Positions 48,649 through 59,732 of a stretch of 64,000 nucleotides of DNA are shown one piece after another. Source of the DNA: Bryopsis sp. KO-2023. Taxonomy: Eukaryota > Chlorophyta > Ulvophyceae > Bryopsidales > Bryopsidaceae. The position numbers and the translations under genes are program-made. The stretch spans positions 3,162,001 through 3,226,000 of the forward strand of contig BSYQ01000004.1 of the NCBI GenBank assembly GCA_030272585.1, in the 5' to 3' direction. Numbering within the stretch: position 1 is the stretch's first letter; each line of letters starts with the position of its first letter. The notes under the pieces are model-generated. The model was not told where the DNA came from. It saw nothing but the letters and a program-made list of their open reading frames with translations, and made no database searches.

Positions 48649-51600
48649 TTTTCAACTTTTATCGAACGAAGTCACTATGCCAACAAGAACTCCAAGAAAA
48701 GGAAGAAAAAAAGAAGAAAAAAGCAGCGAAGTGAAAAAAAAAAAGCAAAATACAAAAAACCTAATAAAGAAGTGACAGAAGGACCTCAAGTCTTGTGAAT
48801 GGGAGAGGGGGGTAATGGTGTTTGAATAGTTTGGAAAAAAAAAGTATATGGAAGGGGGGTGGTGGTGAAAGATTAGAAAAAAAAAAAAGTAAAAACTATG
48901 AAAAAGGGGGGGGGGGCTAAGAAATAGAAAAGCAAAAAAAAGAATATGGGGGAAAGTAAAAAGCACAGTGCATTCAAATCGAAAGAACAAGTTGAGGTAA
49001 AAGCAGGAAGGGCGGCGGGGAGGTTGGGTTGAAATTTTTTTTGGGAGGTTTGGGGGTGGGGGGTTCGATATGGATTGTCTTTGGTTTTGTTTTGATTTTG
49101 TGTAGATGTGATTGTTTGGATTTGTCTTTACTGTTAAAAAAAAGGTAAAAAAAAGAAAAAAAAATGTTAAAAGAAAGGAGAGAGGGGAAAAGTGACGGAA
49201 TATGGACTTATTCCAAAGTGGTTTTATTGTGAGGGCAGGATTGGTTTTGCGAAAAAAAAGGAAAAAGGTAAAAAAAGAGCAGCACACACATAGAAGAGGA
49301 AAAAAAAACATAAATTGATGGGATTGCAGCAGGGAATGCAAGAATTCTCAAATCTGCTTGTTCCATTCTATTTTTATATTTTGAAATTTTAGGTATATTT
49401 TTTGATCCAAGGGTTTCAGAAAACAGTCAACTGGGAAGATTAAAAAAAAAAACACGCAAAAAAACACACAAAAAGAAGGTGGAGTGAAAAAAACTCGAGA
49501 GGGACCAAAAGCATCGACTGTTCATGTCGAACAGTTGTGTTATTTACTTTACTTTTTTTTTCAGTAATTGGAGGATTTATTTTTCCCTCGGCTAGGGACA
49601 GAAGGGGGGAGGGAGGGAGGGGGGCAGAAGATGTAAACGATTTGATTCGATTGTCTTTTTCGTTTGGTTTTGTCGAGGGGGGAGGGGAGGGGGGGGGGGG
49701 AATGATTGAGGGTTGTGGGAAAGCTGCTGAGATGGAGTTGTCTATACTTGTGATCGATTGAAGTTCTTTTTATATATATATACGATTTTTGTATTGGTGG
49801 TGGTTACCTGTTGCTACTTGTGTTATCGTGACTTTTTCTTTTGGGGGGGGGGGGGGATGCCAGACTCTAATTTTCTGTTATCGGAGAAGTGGCCCAAGAA
49901 AAGAAAAGAAATCAGGGGAAAAAAAGTATATTTTTTTAAATCCCAAATTTTAGAGATTCCTGTACAAATGCTCCTCTTCTGTTAAGAATTTTGGCTGGTC
50001 CAAAAACGGTGAAGGATTTATATATATGGCTGAAATGTGTGTCAGTAAATTAGGTGACTGATTTGGGAACAGACTGGTGTTGAGAGTGTTTTTTTTTTTG
50101 GAGGGGGGGGGGGGGGAAATACCAGGCTTTCTCCCCCAGAGCTGTTAGTAACTCGACTTTCTTTTTGTATGTGTGCGTGCGTGTGTGTGTGTGTGTGTGC
50201 TTTTTGCTCCTGATTTTCACGGGACCGTGAGGTTTGATTTGTCCTTTGGGGGTTGGGGTGGGGGAAAATCTGTATTGTGTGGGAAAATAGAAATTCAAGC
50301 TGTGGAATTCGAAAAAAGCCGCGACGAGAAAAAGTTCGTGCAAAGTATCTGCAGTAATGGTTGAAATCAGTTGTTTTTTTTTGTTTTAATTACTTTAGCA
50401 TTGGAAAAGAGAAAAAGAGAAGAAAAAAAGGAAAAAAATGGTCCATAAATCGGCCTTTTTTTTCTTCTTCTTTGCAACTGTTGCGTGTTTTGCTTGAAAA
50501 GAGTTACCTGTCATGTGCGATGGGTGGGTGAATTTTTTGCTTAGCTGCGAAAAGAATATAAATATATATTTTGATGGGATTCGAAACAAAAAGAAAAAAG
50601 TTTTGGGGGGTTTGGCGGGGAAAGTGTGGAGCAGCGGGGGGGTGCTGCCCTCATTGCCCATTTCGATTTTTGTTTCTAGAATATTTGTTGTGGGGATAAG
50701 GAAGGGTGAGGTGTTGTTTGGGGGGGGGGGGTCAAAGAATGAATTAGGAAAAGTAATGGGGGCGTTGCGGGTGAGGGAAAAGAAAATTTCAAATATAAAA
50801 AAAAAAAATGGGAAAATGGATAATAGACGCAAAAGAGTGTAACATTCACAGTTCTTTAGGGCATACGAGAAAATGTGTGTGGTCTTTTCAGTGCATTGAA
50901 AAATGGGGCAAGATAAATCAAGGGATATGAAAAAGGAAAAAAATATATATATGGAAAAAAAGAACGGGAGCGAAAAAAAAAAGGAAAAGAATCAGAAAAA
51001 GAGAAAAAAAAGAGCTTAGGTCATTGAAGTAAACAGGGATCAAGTTTGTGCCGTGGATTAGTTTGTTTTCTCTGTTTTCTTTTTCCTTTTTTGTTCTTTT
51101 TCTGTTTTAAATGACCCACTTGTTTTTAAAGAAAAAAAAAAGATCATCTGTTTTTCCTTCGAGTCGAGGGGGGGACTTTAACAAACAAAAAAAGTTGCAA
51201 AAAAAACAAAAAAAATAGTGGGGATGGTTCTCCTCTTTCTAGGCAATAATTGCTTGTTGTAGATTGGTTGATGTCATGGTTACGGGGACTCGGGCGAAAA
51301 AAAAGAATTCTCAAGGATTATGTATTGCAAAAAAGAAAAAAATTCTCAAGGATTATTGCAAAAAAAGAGAATTCTCAAGGACTATCGCAAGACAAGAAAT
51401 AGAAGCGTTGTGCAGTTGCCCTTTTTCCAGTATGTTGCTGCGCTGTGCTTCGAGGGAGGTCTGTTACATGTGTATATATGTATATAGAGGGTTTTTTTTT
51501 TTTCGAGGCGAAACAGTGGGCAACAGAATGGGCAAGAGAGCATTTGTAAACGGGATCTCAATGGTTGGCACTTTTTTCATTTCTCCACAATTTCCTGTTT

Positions 51601-51815
51601 TTTTTCTTTCATGTTCTGGATACTCGACTGATCGGCAAAACACGCACCCTGGAATACCAGCCAAACAGGGGCTTTTGATGGGCACTCCAAAGATGTGACA
51701 TGCAAAACTTACTCCCGCTGTGATCTCTACCTTGTAATAACCAGCACAGTTACTAACAAAAAGGGGGGGGGGGGGAACTAATTATGGTCAATCGAAGTGG
51801 GGTCGCCGGCTGTTA
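48649..51815. other. 3-kb gene-free, C-poor, G/A-rich tract downstream of MYB
   Basis: On the plus strand C is rare and G and A runs dominate (for example the G-run at 49843-49856). This mirrors the 20.9-28.4 kb tract. A GT repeat lies near 50178-50199. ORFs are homopolymer artefacts. No RNA gene recognised. Confidence 0.6.
51303..51395. repeat. Minisatellite, three units of about 35 bp
   Basis: GAATTCTCAAGGATTAT or a close variant occurs three times, each followed by TTGCAAAAAA-like sequence. Confidence 0.75.
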
Positions 51816-52156
51816 ATGCTGTGAATGTGATTGTAATGCTGTGATTGTAATGCCGTGACTAATAATGATTGACCGATGTTGGCGGAAATCAGCCAGCGGC
51901 CGACATTCCAGCGGCCGACAACCACCAATCGCCGACACACCATCTGCCGCTGAAGCAAGAAAAACTGACTCGCGGCAACCACGCCTCTTGAAAGCCGCTC
52001 AGATAACAACCCGTGAAACCGTGACTGCCCAAACCGCCCCCAAGAAAACCAGGCCCAGACGGTGTAGGCTCCTTTCTTGAATTGTGATGGTGACGGCGGC
52101 TGGGGTCAAGCGGCTGAGCAAACATGTTGTAACCCTGCTGACCAGCCGCCTGGCCT
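51816..52156. repeat. Long direct repeat, copy A
   Basis: About 341 bp nearly identical to 61791-62134 and in the same orientation, starting ATGCTGTGAATGTG and ending in GGCGGCT/AGCCGCC-rich sequence. A few substitutions and one small indel separate the copies. Confidence 0.9.
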
Positions 52157-52283
52157 GAGCTGATGCATGAAACCCTGACTGCCCAAACCGCCCCCAAGAA
52201 AAGGCTCAACGTTTGGAAGCGGAAACTGGTTTAATACAGATTCAAAGTTTGTTGGATCATTTCGATTGTGCGCCTTTTTCTAG

Positions 52284-53144
52284 TGAAACTACGGCTATTC
52301 GCCAAGAACTTTTAGAGAGTTTATTAAGGCAGACAGCTATCGTCGAGGATATTTCGACTTCTTTCGCTTTGGCTTTTTTTTTTGGTCAGATTATGAGTAC
52401 CTTTGTTCGTTGCTGTCTATCGTTGATCGACTCGTCCACCTGATGCACCTTTGCCTATGACTGTTTTTGGTTCACTGTTTATTTTGCTTTCTGGGGGTTC
52501 TATTGGTCGCAAATTGAAAGTACATTATCGGGTCCACCGCGCCATTCCTGTTAGACCACCCCGCTTTTCCAAATCTGCGATTTGGACTCTTCCCCCTCCT
52601 GTCCTTCTTCCCCCTCCTGCCTTTCTCCGCGGATGCGTTTTGGTTTCGTTTTGGGATGATATCCTTGGTTATTTCTCCTTGGACTGTTTTTTGTATCTAC
52701 TTGCAATACACGCTCAAGCTTCTATGTATGTTTTTTGAAACTACGGCTATTCGCCAGGAACTTTTAGAGAGTTTATTAAGGCAGACAGCTATCGTCGAGG
52801 ATATTTCGACTTCTTTCGCTTTGGCTTTTTTTTTGGGTCAGATTATGAGTACCTTTGTTCGTTGCTGTCTATCGTTGATCGACTCGTCCACCTGATGCAC
52901 CTTTGCCTATGACTGTTTTTGGTTCACTGTTTATTTTGCTTTCTGGGGGTTCTATTGGTCGCAAATTGAAAGTACATTATCGGGTCCACCGCGATTTGGA
53001 CTCTTCCCCCTCCTGTCCTTCTTCCCCCTCCTGCCTTTCTCCGCGGATGCGTTTTGGTTTCGTTTTGGGATGATATCCTTGGTTATTTCTCCTTGGACTG
53101 TTTTTTGTATCTACTTGCAATACACGCTCAAGCTTCTATGTATG
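52284..53144. repeat. Direct tandem duplication, units of about 450 and 408 bp
   Basis: Copy 1 (52284-52730) and copy 2 (52737-53144) begin GAAACTACGGCTATTCGCCA and are nearly identical, except for about 39 bp missing from copy 2. Each contains the same short ORF (TTAIRQELLESLLRQTAIVE), which ends soon after. It may be a gene fragment; no complete protein is seen. Confidence 0.88.
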
Positions 53145-53392
53145 TAATTTTTGGTTTGCTTTGATTCGTTTGTGCTTGAGTTCGTGATTGTGTTAATGTT
53201 AGACTTTGTGTTTATGCTTTTTCACGGCCTTTATTCGTATCACCACCAGACACTTAACTTATGTTAAAAAAAAAACAATTAGTACCAACGAAAACCAAAA
53301 CAAACCCACAGCCCATACGAAAAACCCAAACCAACCCATACATACCGCACGCGAAAAACCAAACAAAACCATCAAGCGGCTAACACCACCCG

Positions 53393-53809
53393 CTATTCTT
53401 TCCCTTCATCCAACGCTCTTTTTTTCTGGACCATCGGCCGCTTTTCTTTCCCTTCACTCCTATCACCTTCAGCGGCTTTCCTTTTGGTATTTTTAGGCTC
53501 CTTTCCTTTCGCTGCGTCCGACTCAGGTTGGAACCTATATAAACTACGGCTTAGGTCGTCGTAAGACACTTTTACTATCCCTAACACGTCTCTCGCCAGC
53601 GACTCCTTTTCAGCCCTTAGCGCTTCCGTGACCTTAGCCTGTTCGATCTTTTCTTTTTTAAAACCTTCGATGCGACTTTCCAGCGCTTGCTTCTCTGCCG
53701 CCCAGACCTTTTCATCTTTTTCGTACCCCGTGATTCGAGCCATCATCGGTTCAAGCGCCGCCCTCAAACTCGACAGTTCCTCAGCTTGCGTGGACTTCTT
53801 TGGAGCCAT
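53393..53809 (-). CDS. Hypothetical coiled-coil protein, intronless
   Basis: ATG at 53809, 138 residues. The first 75 or so are heptad-like (AEELSSLRAALEPMMARITG; AAEKQALESRIEGFKKEK). The tail is basic, with nuclear-signal-like runs (KNTKRKAAEGDR, KEKRPMVQKKR). It is divergent from the ORF starting at 54031, with 221 bp between them. I do not recognise the family. No intron is needed, unlike the genes to the left. Confidence 0.5.
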   Translation of the reverse strand: MAPKKSTQAEELSSLRAALEPMMARITGYEKDEKVWAAEKQALESRIEGFKKEKIEQAKVTEALRAEKESLARDVLGIVKVSYDDLSRSLYRFQPESDAAKGKEPKNTKRKAAEGDRSEGKEKRPMVQKKRALDEGKE

Positions 53810-54030
53810 TCTGTCTCGAAGTTTGATTCACACCAAGAAAAACACATCGCACAACACCAAATCGCTTTAAAAAGAACGTTTCAAAACGATTTGACGCCGC
53901 CAACACAACGTCCCAACACGATTTGACGCCACTAACACAACGTCTACACGAAAGAACACATCAATTACATCAAACAAACAAAGAAACGAATAAACCTAAG
54001 GGGAAAGCACAATTGTTCAGTGTATCGAAC

Positions 54031-55191
54031 ATGGATCCCCGCGACCAAAGAATTCTCGAGTTGGAAGAAGGAAACCGCGCATTGCGCGAGGAGCTCAGGG
54101 GTGCACAGGAGGCGCTGGCGGTGATAAGAACAATCGTCGCGCACACAGGAGTGGCGGCGCAAGCAACGGAGACGCAGGAAATCGCAGAAACAGAAATCGC
54201 AGAAACAGAAATCGCCACCGAGAGAGAGGTGGAGGAAATTGCGGAAACAGGCATCGCGAAAACAGGCATCCCAGAAACAGAGATCGCCAGCGGCGGACAG
54301 GTGGAGGAAACCGCGGAAACAGAAATCGCAGCACCCACCGTGGACGTAGGGGGGGGATCATCCACCATGGACTTTGCGGCAGATTCCAACGTCGGCGTGG
54401 AGTCAGCACCGAGCACGTGGAAGCATCCACCAGCGCCGCTGCCGCCTGCGATCAGCCAGCCAGCGCCGCCACCTGGGATCAGCCAGCCACAGCCACCGCC
54501 TGGGATCAGCCAGCCGCCACCACCACTCGCAACACTCGCTATCGGCCCAATGGGGGAAATATCCACCGTGCAGTTCGACGCGACAGATTCCACCATGGAC
54601 TTTGGCGCAAGAGGCAGCTTCCAGCCGCCACCGCCGCTACCACTGCCTGGGTTCAGCCAGCCGCCACGGCCGAATCCTCTCAACAGACGCCGCGGCACAA
54701 GGGTGAAAGGCCCGAGAGTCCCACAGAGTCGTGAGCATGCTTCGTCGGCGAGATCGCAGCCGCTGACGTACCCGGTAGAGAAGTCCCCGTCATCATGTTT
54801 TTTGTGCAAGAAAAAGAAAAAATGGCAGGTGCTTACGAACAGATTTTGTACGAAGCATAGTGTCTGCGATAAAAAATCATGTATTGACAAATGGTGGGTT
54901 TTGAAATCGCTTAGAATGGCCGAGGGGGGGGGCAGGCCAAGGATCGAAAAGATTTTTATTCCATCAAATATGCAGGGACCACCAGGTGGTGACGACAGAC
55001 CCTGCCACGTCTGTCAGATAGCAGGGGACGATTTTCGTGGGCGCGAAGTTTGTGAGACGATAGCTAGGGCATACGTGGAAGTGGGCAGGAAAAAAAACAT
55101 TCCGACAGGGAAACCCACAGATTTTGATGAAATGCCAACAGATTATCATGGTGAATGGTGGTACGCATACGGGCAACAGGCCGAGGGGTGA
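54031..55191 (+). CDS. Hypothetical low-complexity protein with C-terminal Cys clusters, intronless
   Basis: ATG at 54031 gives 386 residues. Order: a short coiled coil (RILELEEGNRALREELRGAQ), a run of imperfect AETEI / EIAETEI repeats, a Pro-rich part with QPxPPPGIS repeats, a basic segment (NPLNRRRGTRVKGPRV) and a C-terminal region with Cys/His pairs (CFLCKKKKKW, CTKHSVCDKKSC, CHVCQIAG) that could bind zinc. The last 90 residues are Trp/Tyr-rich (DEMPTDYHGEWWYAYG). The repeats may have expanded recently. I know no matching family. The repetitive coding part has long ORFs on the other strand too, so coding status is likely but not proven. Confidence 0.5.
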   Translation: MDPRDQRILELEEGNRALREELRGAQEALAVIRTIVAHTGVAAQATETQEIAETEIAETEIATEREVEEIAETGIAKTGIPETEIASGGQVEETAETEIAAPTVDVGGGSSTMDFAADSNVGVESAPSTWKHPPAPLPPAISQPAPPPGISQPQPPPGISQPPPPLATLAIGPMGEISTVQFDATDSTMDFGARGSFQPPPPLPLPGFSQPPRPNPLNRRRGTRVKGPRVPQSREHASSARSQPLTYPVEKSPSSCFLCKKKKKWQVLTNRFCTKHSVCDKKSCIDKWWVLKSLRMAEGGGRPRIEKIFIPSNMQGPPGGDDRPCHVCQIAGDDFRGREVCETIARAYVEVGRKKNIPTGKPTDFDEMPTDYHGEWWYAYGQQAEG

Positions 55192-55254
55192 TTCTGTAGA
55201 CAAACCATTTTTTGTTTAAAAAATAAATGAAACATTTGCTTGATGAATTCACAA

Positions 55255-57475
55255 CCTGTTTTCCCAGCCGCTCCAACTGAGCCGCCACAACTTGGTTGCT
55301 CAGCCGCTTCAACTCAGCCGCCGTGAATCATCACGTCACCACATGCCAACATGAAAAAAAAAAACCACCGTTGCAGCGGCTGAGACCAGGCGGCAGCACA
55401 TCCTCCCCACAACCCGTTTACCCAGCCGCTTCAACTGAGCCGCCACAACCTGGTTGCTCAGCCGCTTCAACTCAGCCGCCGTGAACCACCGTAAACCACC
55501 AGATCACCTTACCACAATCCATGGAAAAAAAAAAACCACCGTTGCAGCGGCTGAGACCAGGCGGCAGAAAATCCTCCCCACAACCCGTTTACCCAGCCGC
55601 TTCAACTGAGCCGCCAGAACCTGGTTGCTCAGCCGCTTCAACTCAGCCGCCGTGAACCACCGTGAACCACCAGATCACCTTACCACAATCCATGAAGAAA
55701 AAAAAAACCGAAAGAAAATCTGTTGCAGCGGCTGAGACCAAGCGGCAGAAAATCCTCCAAAAAACATGTTTTCCCAGCCGCTTCAACTGAGCCGCCACAA
55801 CCTGGTTGCTCAGCCGCTTCAACTCAGCTGCCGTGAACCACCAGATCACCTTACCACAATCCAAAAGGAAAAAAAAAAACTCTGTTGCAGCGGCTGAGAC
55901 CAGGCGGCAGCACATCCTCTAAGAAACACGTTTACCCAGCCGCTTGAACTTGATCGCGTTGTGTTGTAAACCAAATGTTGAAATTTTATGGTGACGGCGG
56001 CTGAATCCAGGCGGCTGGTGATCAGCGGCACAACCAGTTTTTTCAGCCGCTTGAACTCAGCCGCTTGAACGCGTTGTGTTGTAAACCAAATGTTGAAATT
56101 TTATGGTGACGGCGGCTGAATCCAGGCGGCTGATGATCAGCGCCACAACCAGTTTTTTCAGCCGCTTGAACTCAGCCGCTTGAACGCGTTGTGTTGTAAA
56201 CCAAATGTTGAAATTTTATGGTGACGGCGGCTGAATCCAGGCGGCTGATGATCAGCGCCACAACCAGTTTTTTCAGCCGCTTGAACTCAGCCGCTTGAAC
56301 GCGTTGTGTTGTAAACCAAATGTTGAAATTTTATGGTGACGGCGGCTGAATCCAGGCGGCTGGTGATCATCGCCACAACCAGTTTTTTCAGCCGCTTGAA
56401 CTCAGCCGCTTGAACGCGTTGTGTTGTAAACCAAATGTTGAATCGAGGCGGCTGATGCTCACCGCCACAACCAGTTTTCTCAGCCGCTTCAAGTCAGCCG
56501 CCGTCACCACCAGATCACCTTACCACAATCCAAAAGGAAAAAAAAAAACCCGTTTGCAGCGGCTGAGACCAGGCGGCAGCACATGCTCCCAAAAACCTGT
56601 TTACCCAGCCGCTTCAACTCAGCCGCCACAACCTGGTTGCTCAGCCGCTTCAACTCAGCTGCCGTCAACCATCAAATCACGTCACCACATGCCAACATGA
56701 AGAAAAAAAAAACCCTGTTCCAGCGGCTGAGACCAGGCGGCAGCACATCCTCTAAGAAACCTGTTTACCCAGCCGCTTGAACTGAGCCGCCACAACCTGG
56801 TTGCTCAGCCGCTGCAACCACCACATCACCTTACCACAATCCAAAAAGAAAAACCAAAGAAAATCTGTTGCATCGGCTGAGACCAGGCGGCACCAAACGC
56901 TCCAAAAAAACTGTTTACCCAGCCGTATCAACTGAGCCGCCACAACCTGGTTGCTCAGCCGCTTCACCTCAGCCGCCGTGAACCACCAGATCACCTTACC
57001 ACAATCCAAAAAGAAAAAAAAAACAACGTTGCAGCGGCTGAGACCAGGCGGAAGCACATGCTCCCCACAACCCGTTTACCCAGCCGCTTCAACTGAGCCG
57101 CCACAACCTGGTTGCTCAGCCGCTTCACCTCAGCCGCCGTGAACCACCAGATCACCTTACCACAATCCAAAAAGAAAAAAAAAACAACGTTGCAGCGGCT
57201 GAGACCAGGCGGAAGCACATGCTCCCCACAACCCGTTTACCCAGCCGCTTCAACTGAGCCGCCACAACCTGGTTGCTCAGCCGCTTCAACTCAGCCGCCG
57301 TGAGCAATCAAATCACGTCACCACATGCCAACATGAAAAAAAAAAAACCGTTGCAGCGGCTGAGACCAAGCGGCAGCACATCCTCCCAAAAACCTGTTTT
57401 CCCAGCCGTTTCAACTGAGCCGCCAAAACCTGGTTGCTCAGCTGCTTCAACTCAGCCGCTGAGAACCACATTTCT
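55255..57475. repeat. Satellite-like array built on AGCCGCC and its complement GGCGGCT
   Basis: Units of roughly 160 bp recur about ten times: CAGCCGCTTCAACTGAGCCG, a second CAGCCGCTTCAACTCAGCCG, CACCAGATCACCTTACCACA, an A-run, then GCAGCGGCTGAGACCAGGCG and CCCGTTTACC. Motifs occur in both orientations within each unit, so each could fold. ORFs here merely read the repeat. Confidence 0.88.
55940..56440. repeat. Inner sub-array, five units of about 118 bp
   Basis: GCGTTGTGTTGTAAACCAAA recurs near 55957, 56074, 56192, 56310 and 56419, each followed by TGTTGAAATTTTATGGTGAC (last copy shortened) and GGCGGCTGAATCCAGGCGGC. It is nested in the larger AGCCGCC array. Confidence 0.85.
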
Positions 57476-57627
57476 ACAAACAGTCCGGGTCACAAACTGT
57501 CCAATCGACTCTATCGTGAGTCAAAACACTCCCATCACAGAGCGCCACGGCACAAAAACAAATACACGTCCAAAAAAAACACCATTCTGACTTTGTTGAA
57601 ACGAACCTCCAACCTGCAACAAGCAAC

Positions 57628-58077
57628 ATGTCCAGCATTACCCTTCACGACGAAAAGTCAATGCGTATCAGGGTGAAGAACTTGGAAACGCATGCTACAC
57701 GCCTGCAAGAACGTGTCGATCAGCTGGAAGCCAGTTTGCGACAGATAGCCGGTACCGTACGCGACGAAGAGAAAAAGAGGAAGAGGAAACAACCCATGGC
57801 GGCCTTCGTCATACAAGCAAAGCGGATGGCGGCCATCAGCGGAGTACAGACGCCTTATCGTCACGACACTTTGGAACGAGCGCAACGCATGGCGTCGGCA
57901 CTGCAAGACGGTACCGCGACAACTACACAAAAGGTCATAGACATCGAAGAAGAGGGACTGGCGGCACAAATTCATGAGCTCCATGAACGAACTAGTGTTT
58001 TCCTGAAAAAAGAAACGGACGACATCTACGAGTTGGATGGCGAAGACCTTGCGTTTTCTTTCCCTGAATCGACTTAG
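57628..58077 (+). CDS. Hypothetical coiled-coil protein, intronless
   Basis: ATG at 57628, 149 residues. Residues 10-45 form a coiled coil (NLETHATRLQERVDQLEASL), followed by a Lys/Arg patch (EEKKRKRKQP) and an acidic C-terminus (YELDGEDLAFSFPEST). Small, charged and nuclear-looking, like the product at 53393-53809, but not an obvious paralogue. It lies between the satellite and the GGTTT array. Confidence 0.5.
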   Translation: MSSITLHDEKSMRIRVKNLETHATRLQERVDQLEASLRQIAGTVRDEEKKRKRKQPMAAFVIQAKRMAAISGVQTPYRHDTLERAQRMASALQDGTATTTQKVIDIEEEGLAAQIHELHERTSVFLKKETDDIYELDGEDLAFSFPEST

Positions 58078-58107
58078 ATGTTTTTTTTTGTTTTTTGGGG
58101 GGGGGGC

Positions 58108-58475
58108 TTTTGGTTTGGTTTGGTTTGGTTTGGTTTGGTTTGGTTTGGTTTGGTTTGGTTTGGTTTGGTTCGGTTTCGTTTCGTTTGGTTTCGTTTGGTT
58201 TCGTTTGGTTTCGTTTGGTTTCGTTTGGTTTCGTTTCATTTGGTTTCGTTTCGTTTCCTTTGGTTTGGTTTGGTTTGGTTTGGTTTGGTTTGGTTCGGTT
58301 TGGTTTGGTTTGGTTTGGTTTGATTTGGTTTGGTTTGGTTCGGTTTGGTTTCGTTTCATTTGGTTTCATTTGGTTTCGTTTCATTTGGTTTCGTTTGGTT
58401 TGGTTTCGTTTGGTTTGGTTTCGTTTGGTTTGGTTTCGGGTTGGGTTGGGTTGCGTTGGGTTGGGTTGGGTTGGG
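58108..58475. repeat. GGTTT pentamer array
   Basis: About 70 copies of TTTGG with interspersed TTTCG and TTCATTTGG variants, ending in GGGTT units. It starts about 30 bases after the preceding ORF and follows a T-run/G-run. Opposite-strand ORFs (NQTKP repeats) are artefacts. Confidence 0.92.
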
Positions 58476-59183
58476 TTTGATCGCAACAAAAAAAACAGCG
58501 GCGGATAATTCAGTGTGAAGGAACTCTATACGATTGTAATAAAAACAACTATTTACAAATACCTGAAAACTCTTTCCTTCGCTCGTTCGACACGCAGCGT
58601 GGGAGTTGTATTCGAACAGGATTCAACCAAAGCAACCCAAATCAACAACAACACAACACTATACCGTTGGACACATTAAAAACCCATTGGAAATCAGGTT
58701 CCGCAAAAGGTACAGCCTGGGAAACCCAAAACAGCAAACTTGACATTCTCACAAGACAAAATATCCTCGCCCACAACTGTCTGTATTAATAAAATCACTA
58801 AACCATGCTCGCGCATGGCCCCACTGTCACTAGAACGAATAACACGCACGGACAAGAACAACCAACAGAATACTGGTGAGTATGCTAAACAGTTCACACT
58901 ACCAGACTTCATCAGCCTCCCAGCGAACAAACACAAAAAATGAAGATGATCTGATCTTTGAAACCAACAGAACCAACAACATGATCTTCAGTAAATCGCA
59001 ATCAAACAATAATTAAAATAATAATTATTCACAAATACAATCACAATAATAACTTACAATACAATCAATCAAACAATCAAACACTCACAATACAACAACA
59101 TCCACTAATCCAACAACCTGCAACCTATTTCAACCAACAACAAAAGAACGGATCCTAATAACAACAAAATAATAACAAGCAGG
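58476..59183. other. AT-rich gap
   Basis: AT-rich sequence rich in AACAA and AATAA motifs. A 67-residue frame (58740-58943) has no ATG at its start and I do not call it. Confidence 0.5.
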
Positions 59184-59732
59184 ATGTCAGAAAGTGATAT
59201 CGATATTGACATTGCTGCGCTGGAACAAGTGGAGAAAGTGGAAAAGGTAACACGAAAAAAACCAGCACCTTTTCCAAATGTCACACGTTTTCTTAATTTA
59301 AACACTACCTCCAATGTCGTGAGCCAAAATGTGTCCAATGCAGGAACTACGGCAATGTGGCAAGTTTTCTATGGAGAATTTGCAGCGTGCCATGCGCTCA
59401 CAACCATCCATGAATCCAAAAAAACCATCCCCAGACAGCACCGCAAGCGTTGGCCGGCCTCCAGCCACCGCAGATCTTACTGCCGCGGAACAACCTGCAG
59501 CGCCCCCCGCGTCCACCAGAGCTGCCCCACCACCCAAACAACCACTACTGCCCACCCTGACGACACCAGCTCCACGTCACACTTCCAAGGCATTGTCGGC
59601 GCAGGTTCATCAGCCGCCACACGCGCCGGCAACAAAACCACCACCACAGCTGCGTCGCAGCACACAGGACCGCTCCGATGCAAAGCCCACGGCGCGCGCC
59701 AAGGACACACGCCAACAGCCGCCACCAGTTGA
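59184..59732 (+). CDS. Hypothetical ORF (first of two overlapping frames)
   Basis: ATG at 59184, 182 residues. The first 50 look protein-like: acidic MSESDIDIDIAALEQVEKVE, then KKPAPFPNVTRFLNLNTTSN. The later Ser/Thr/His-rich part overlaps another ORF in a different frame and may not be coding. No family recognised. Confidence 0.35.
   Translation: MSESDIDIDIAALEQVEKVEKVTRKKPAPFPNVTRFLNLNTTSNVVSQNVSNAGTTAMWQVFYGEFAACHALTTIHESKKTIPRQHRKRWPASSHRRSYCRGTTCSAPRVHQSCPTTQTTTTAHPDDTSSTSHFQGIVGAGSSAATRAGNKTTTTAASQHTGPLRCKAHGARQGHTPTAATS

Noticed and set aside
58037-58518. ORFs of 60-165 residues in the GGTTT array
   Set aside because: Any frame of an uninterrupted pentamer array is open; the products are pure repeat.
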